Part shown: positions 61,695-64,000 of the stretch, in pieces
Layout of the letters: every line of letters starts with the position of its first letter
Position numbering within the stretch: the first letter of the stretch is position 1
Assembly (NCBI RefSeq): GCF_001563265.1
Contig: NZ_CP005083.1
Span: 3,661,001 to 3,725,000 of the forward strand
Source: Sphingobium sp. TKS
Lineage (GTDB): Bacteria > Pseudomonadota > Alphaproteobacteria > Sphingomonadales > Sphingomonadaceae
Length of the DNA: 64,000 bases
Reading direction: 5' to 3'
Notes under the pieces: model-generated
Told to the model about the DNA's origin: nothing
Seen by the model: only the letters and a program-made list of their open reading frames with translations
Databases searched by the model: none
Position numbers and translations under genes: made by a program

Positions 61695-64000
61695 TTAAGA
61701 CGCCAGCGACCGGGGCGCCGCGCGCAGGCCAGCCAGGTTGATCGACTGGGTGAACTCCACCCCCAGCCGATCCTCCTTCGACCAACGGGCAATGGCGTTG
61801 ACGGTCTGGTTGTCGCCAAGATCGATCGCGAACAGCGTGCCTTCCGGCACGTCCCACAAACCCTCCAACTGCGCGCCGGTGGAGGAGATGTTGCGGATAC
61901 GCCCGGTATAGACATGGCCGTCATGATGCACGGCGACCGTGCGCAACATGGTCTTGCGTTCCGGCCGGCTCGATTGGAATCCCTGAAGCATCGCAGCACC
62001 GCCATGGCGGTGCTGCTGGACCAGTACATCCGCCGCGGGCACCGGGCGGCCATAGACATAGCCCTGAATATGGCTGCACCCCAGATTGCGGATCAAAGCG
62101 AGCTCGTCCTGCGTCTCCGCGCCTTCCGCCGTGGTGTCCATGCCCAGCGCCTCGGCCAGGCTGACGATCGCCTTGATGATCGCGCTGTTGGGGCTGCCCT
62201 TGATCGCGGCGCCACGCACGAAACTCTGGTCGATCTTGATCTTGTCGAACGGCGCTTTCTTCAAATAGCCGAGCGAGGAATAGCCGGTGCCGAAATCGTC
62301 CAGCGCCAGGCGCACGCCAATGCCCTTCAGCCGCGAAAACATCGAATCCGTGCCGTCATCATCGTTCAGGAACACGCTTTCGGTGATCTCCAGTTCCAGC
62401 CGCTGGGGCGCCAGGCCCGAGGCCGCGAGTGCATTCATCACGATCGAAGGCAGGCCCGGATTGGCGAACTGGATCGGGGAGACGTTGACCGCCACCCGCA
62501 CGCCATCGGTCCATTGCGCCGCATCCCGGCAGGCGGTGCGAAGCACCCATTCACCGATCGGGCCGATCAGGCCGCTTTCCTCCGCGATCGGCACGAACAG
62601 GGTGGGCGAAATCGCGCCGCGCACCGGATGCTGCCAGCGCAACAACGCTTCATAGCCGGTGATCTGCTCGGTCCTGGAGCAGACGACAGGCTGGTAGACG
62701 AGATGCAGGCTGTTTTCGACCAGCGCCTTGCGCAGATCCTCCTCCAACTGGCGGCGATCCTCCGCATCGGCGTGCATTTCCGGCGAATAGAAGCGGTAAA
62801 CGCCGCGCCCGTCGCCCTTGGCCGCATAGAGCGCCAGATCGGCGTTGCGGATCAATTCCTCTGCGGTGACGCCGTCCTGCGGGCAGAAGGAAATGCCGAT
62901 CGACACGCCGATGACGACCGCCGTATTCCCTATCGTATAGGGTTGGGACACGTCGGTGATGATCGCCCGCGCCAGATGATCCAGCGTGATCTTGTCGGGC
63001 CGGCTAGGCAGCAGAATCTTGAATTCGTCGCCGCCCTGACGGCCGACCAGCCCCTTGTCCCCGACCACGCGCCGGATGCGCTCGCTCACCTGGCGCAACA
63101 GCGCGTCGCCCGCCGGATGACCGAGCGTGTCGTTGACGATCTTGAACCGGTCGAGGTCCAGCATCATCAGCGTGCAGTCCCGGGGTTGCCCCTTCTTGCC
63201 CGCGACCGCCTGCTCCAGCGAGCGCATCATCTGCACCCGGTTGGCAAGCCCGGTCAGCGAGTCATATTGGGCGAGCCGCGTCACCTCCGCCTGGCTGCGG
63301 CGCATTTCGGTGAGGTCGGTGCCGCTGCCCCGGAAGCCGTGGAACTGGCCGAATTCGTTGAACACCGGCTGGCCGGAGATCGACCACCAGCGTTCATCCT
63401 TCGTCATGGCGGCACGGACCGGAATTTCGGCAAAGCCGGTGCGCGCCGACAGATGGAAACCCAATGTGCGCTCGCCATCGCCGTCCTGCCGGTCGCCGGG
63501 GCGGATGATCTCCGTGATCGGACGGCCGATCAGCGCCTCATTGCTTAGGTCGAGCGTGCGGACCAGCGTATCGGAAATATAGGCGATGCAGCCATGGCGA
63601 TCGGTTTCCCAGAACCAGCCGCGGCCCGATTGTTCATATTCGTGCAGCAACCGATCGGATCGCTGGGCGCGCAAGTCGCGCTGATGGAAGGCGATGGCGC
63701 GATTCATGTCGGCATTCGCCTGACGCAGCGCGGCGATGAGCATCACCGCGATGCAACTGATCAACAGGCCGATCTGCGCGAAATCCCCCCGATGCAGGAC
63801 GGAGGCGATCAGCAGGCCGCAAAAATAGCTGACCCCCAGCAAGCGCCGGTCACCGAAGATCGACACCGCCATCAGCGCGACCGCCATTTCCGCCGCCAGG
63901 TTGCGGGATAGCGCGCCCACGATCAGCGATGGCCCCAGCATCAGGCTGAAGCTCAGGCCCGAGAGCAGCACCATGGGCAGCATCAGCCATTTCTGGTGAT
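61695..64000 (-). CDS. Membrane PAS-GGDEF-EAL-PilZ protein (5' end beyond the right edge)
   Basis: At least 762 residues. From the N-terminus: several helices (LLSGLSFSLMLGPSLIVGALS...), a PAS domain near 120-230, GGDEF near 235-400 with intact GGDEF (VGRQGGDEFKI), EAL near 410-660 with intact YEALLRW and DDFGTGYSSLGYL, and a PilZ domain at the end (NISSTGAQLEG). Both synthesis and breakdown motifs are present, so the net activity is uncertain; the first PilZ arginine motif is degenerate (RPERK). The frame stays open to position 64000, so ATG 63983 may not be the true start. Confidence 0.93.
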   Translation of the reverse strand, partial: HQKWLMLPMVLLSGLSFSLMLGPSLIVGALSRNLAAEMAVALMAVSIFGDRRLLGVSYFCGLLIASVLHRGDFAQIGLLISCIAVMLIAALRQANADMNRAIAFHQRDLRAQRSDRLLHEYEQSGRGWFWETDRHGCIAYISDTLVRTLDLSNEALIGRPITEIIRPGDRQDGDGERTLGFHLSARTGFAEIPVRAAMTKDERWWSISGQPVFNEFGQFHGFRGSGTDLTEMRRSQAEVTRLAQYDSLTGLANRVQMMRSLEQAVAGKKGQPRDCTLMMLDLDRFKIVNDTLGHPAGDALLRQVSERIRRVVGDKGLVGRQGGDEFKILLPSRPDKITLDHLARAIITDVSQPYTIGNTAVVIGVSIGISFCPQDGVTAEELIRNADLALYAAKGDGRGVYRFYSPEMHADAEDRRQLEEDLRKALVENSLHLVYQPVVCSRTEQITGYEALLRWQHPVRGAISPTLFVPIAEESGLIGPIGEWVLRTACRDAAQWTDGVRVAVNVSPIQFANPGLPSIVMNALAASGLAPQRLELEITESVFLNDDDGTDSMFSRLKGIGVRLALDDFGTGYSSLGYLKKAPFDKIKIDQSFVRGAAIKGSPNSAIIKAIVSLAEALGMDTTAEGAETQDELALIRNLGCSHIQGYVYGRPVPAADVLVQQHRHGGAAMLQGFQSSRPERKTMLRTVAVHHDGHVYTGRIRNISSTGAQLEGLWDVPEGTLFAIDLGDNQTVNAIARWSKEDRLGVEFTQSINLAGLRAAPRSLAS

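Noticed and set aside
61587..63548. A 653-codon open frame opposite the GGDEF-EAL-PilZ gene
   Set aside because: It covers the known domain motifs on the other strand and has no protein-like conservation pattern; shadow.

Overview
The window looks like a chromosomal segment of an alphaproteobacterium of the order Sphingomonadales (Sphingobium/Sphingomonas-like). The basis is high GC, dense genes with many ATGA overlaps, a class I lysyl-tRNA synthetase, the rpmF-plsX-fabH and hemC-hemD-mitofilin-like blocks next to tsaD-gpsA, a UrcA family protein, two DUF3617 lipoproteins, a Gly-rich TonB-dependent receptor and several palindromic intergenic repeats. I find no rRNA, tRNA, CRISPR array or intact transposase. 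This placement is an inference from gene content, not from a database search.

Layout. 1-1613: the bphO-bphP pair (heme oxygenase makes biliverdin for the bacteriophytochrome; bphP runs off the left edge). 1857-4214: two RcnB-like secreted proteins around a prolyl-4-hydroxylase-type oxygenase. 4438-6745: lysS, then a leader containing a ~160-nt rod-like hairpin in front of a PilZ (c-di-GMP receptor) gene. 6798-10616: DinG-like Fe-S helicase, SixA-like phosphatase and a GNAT, tightly packed. 10623-14114: rpmF-plsX-fabH, then ihfA-merR behind a palindromic element. 14322-20238: MAPEG, MBL hydrolase, MITE-like element, Rrf2 regulator, GDPD, ArsC/Spx-like, RidA, globin, nuclease-like and small envelope proteins. 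20536-23883: class I ribonucleotide reductase (nrdA, a small membrane gene, nrdB). 24409-30979: GST, class I fumarase, a broken DMT transporter, a soluble MCP-like protein and a NAPE-PLD-like hydrolase. 31096-34825: DUF3617 lipoproteins, HNH protein and uvrB. 34966-35917: a lower-GC patch with three tiny membrane proteins. 36311-43018: proline iminopeptidase, exported methyltransferase-like protein, 2OG oxygenase, large TonB receptor and an alpha/beta hydrolase. 43067-51467: tetrapyrrole genes hemC-hemD, tsaD-gpsA, a Wzx-like flippase, a PfkB kinase and EI24. 51536-55505: queG, an ABC-2 exporter, a 262-bp MITE-like element and a Tat-type msrB. 55463-59242: a candidate envelope-glycan operon (FAD oxidoreductase, GtrA, polytopic GT-C-like protein). 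59384-64000: UrcA, purH and a PAS-GGDEF-EAL-PilZ protein entering from the right edge.

Themes. Light sensing (bphOP) and c-di-GMP control (a PilZ receptor and a GGDEF-EAL-PilZ protein) occur in the same window. Most other genes are housekeeping. The least explained material is in the intergenic DNA: the rod-like hairpin at 6206-6367, two MITE-like elements with TA flanks (15452-15621, 54752-55017), several REP-like palindromes, and a 14-bp duplication that appears to have displaced the flippase start codon.
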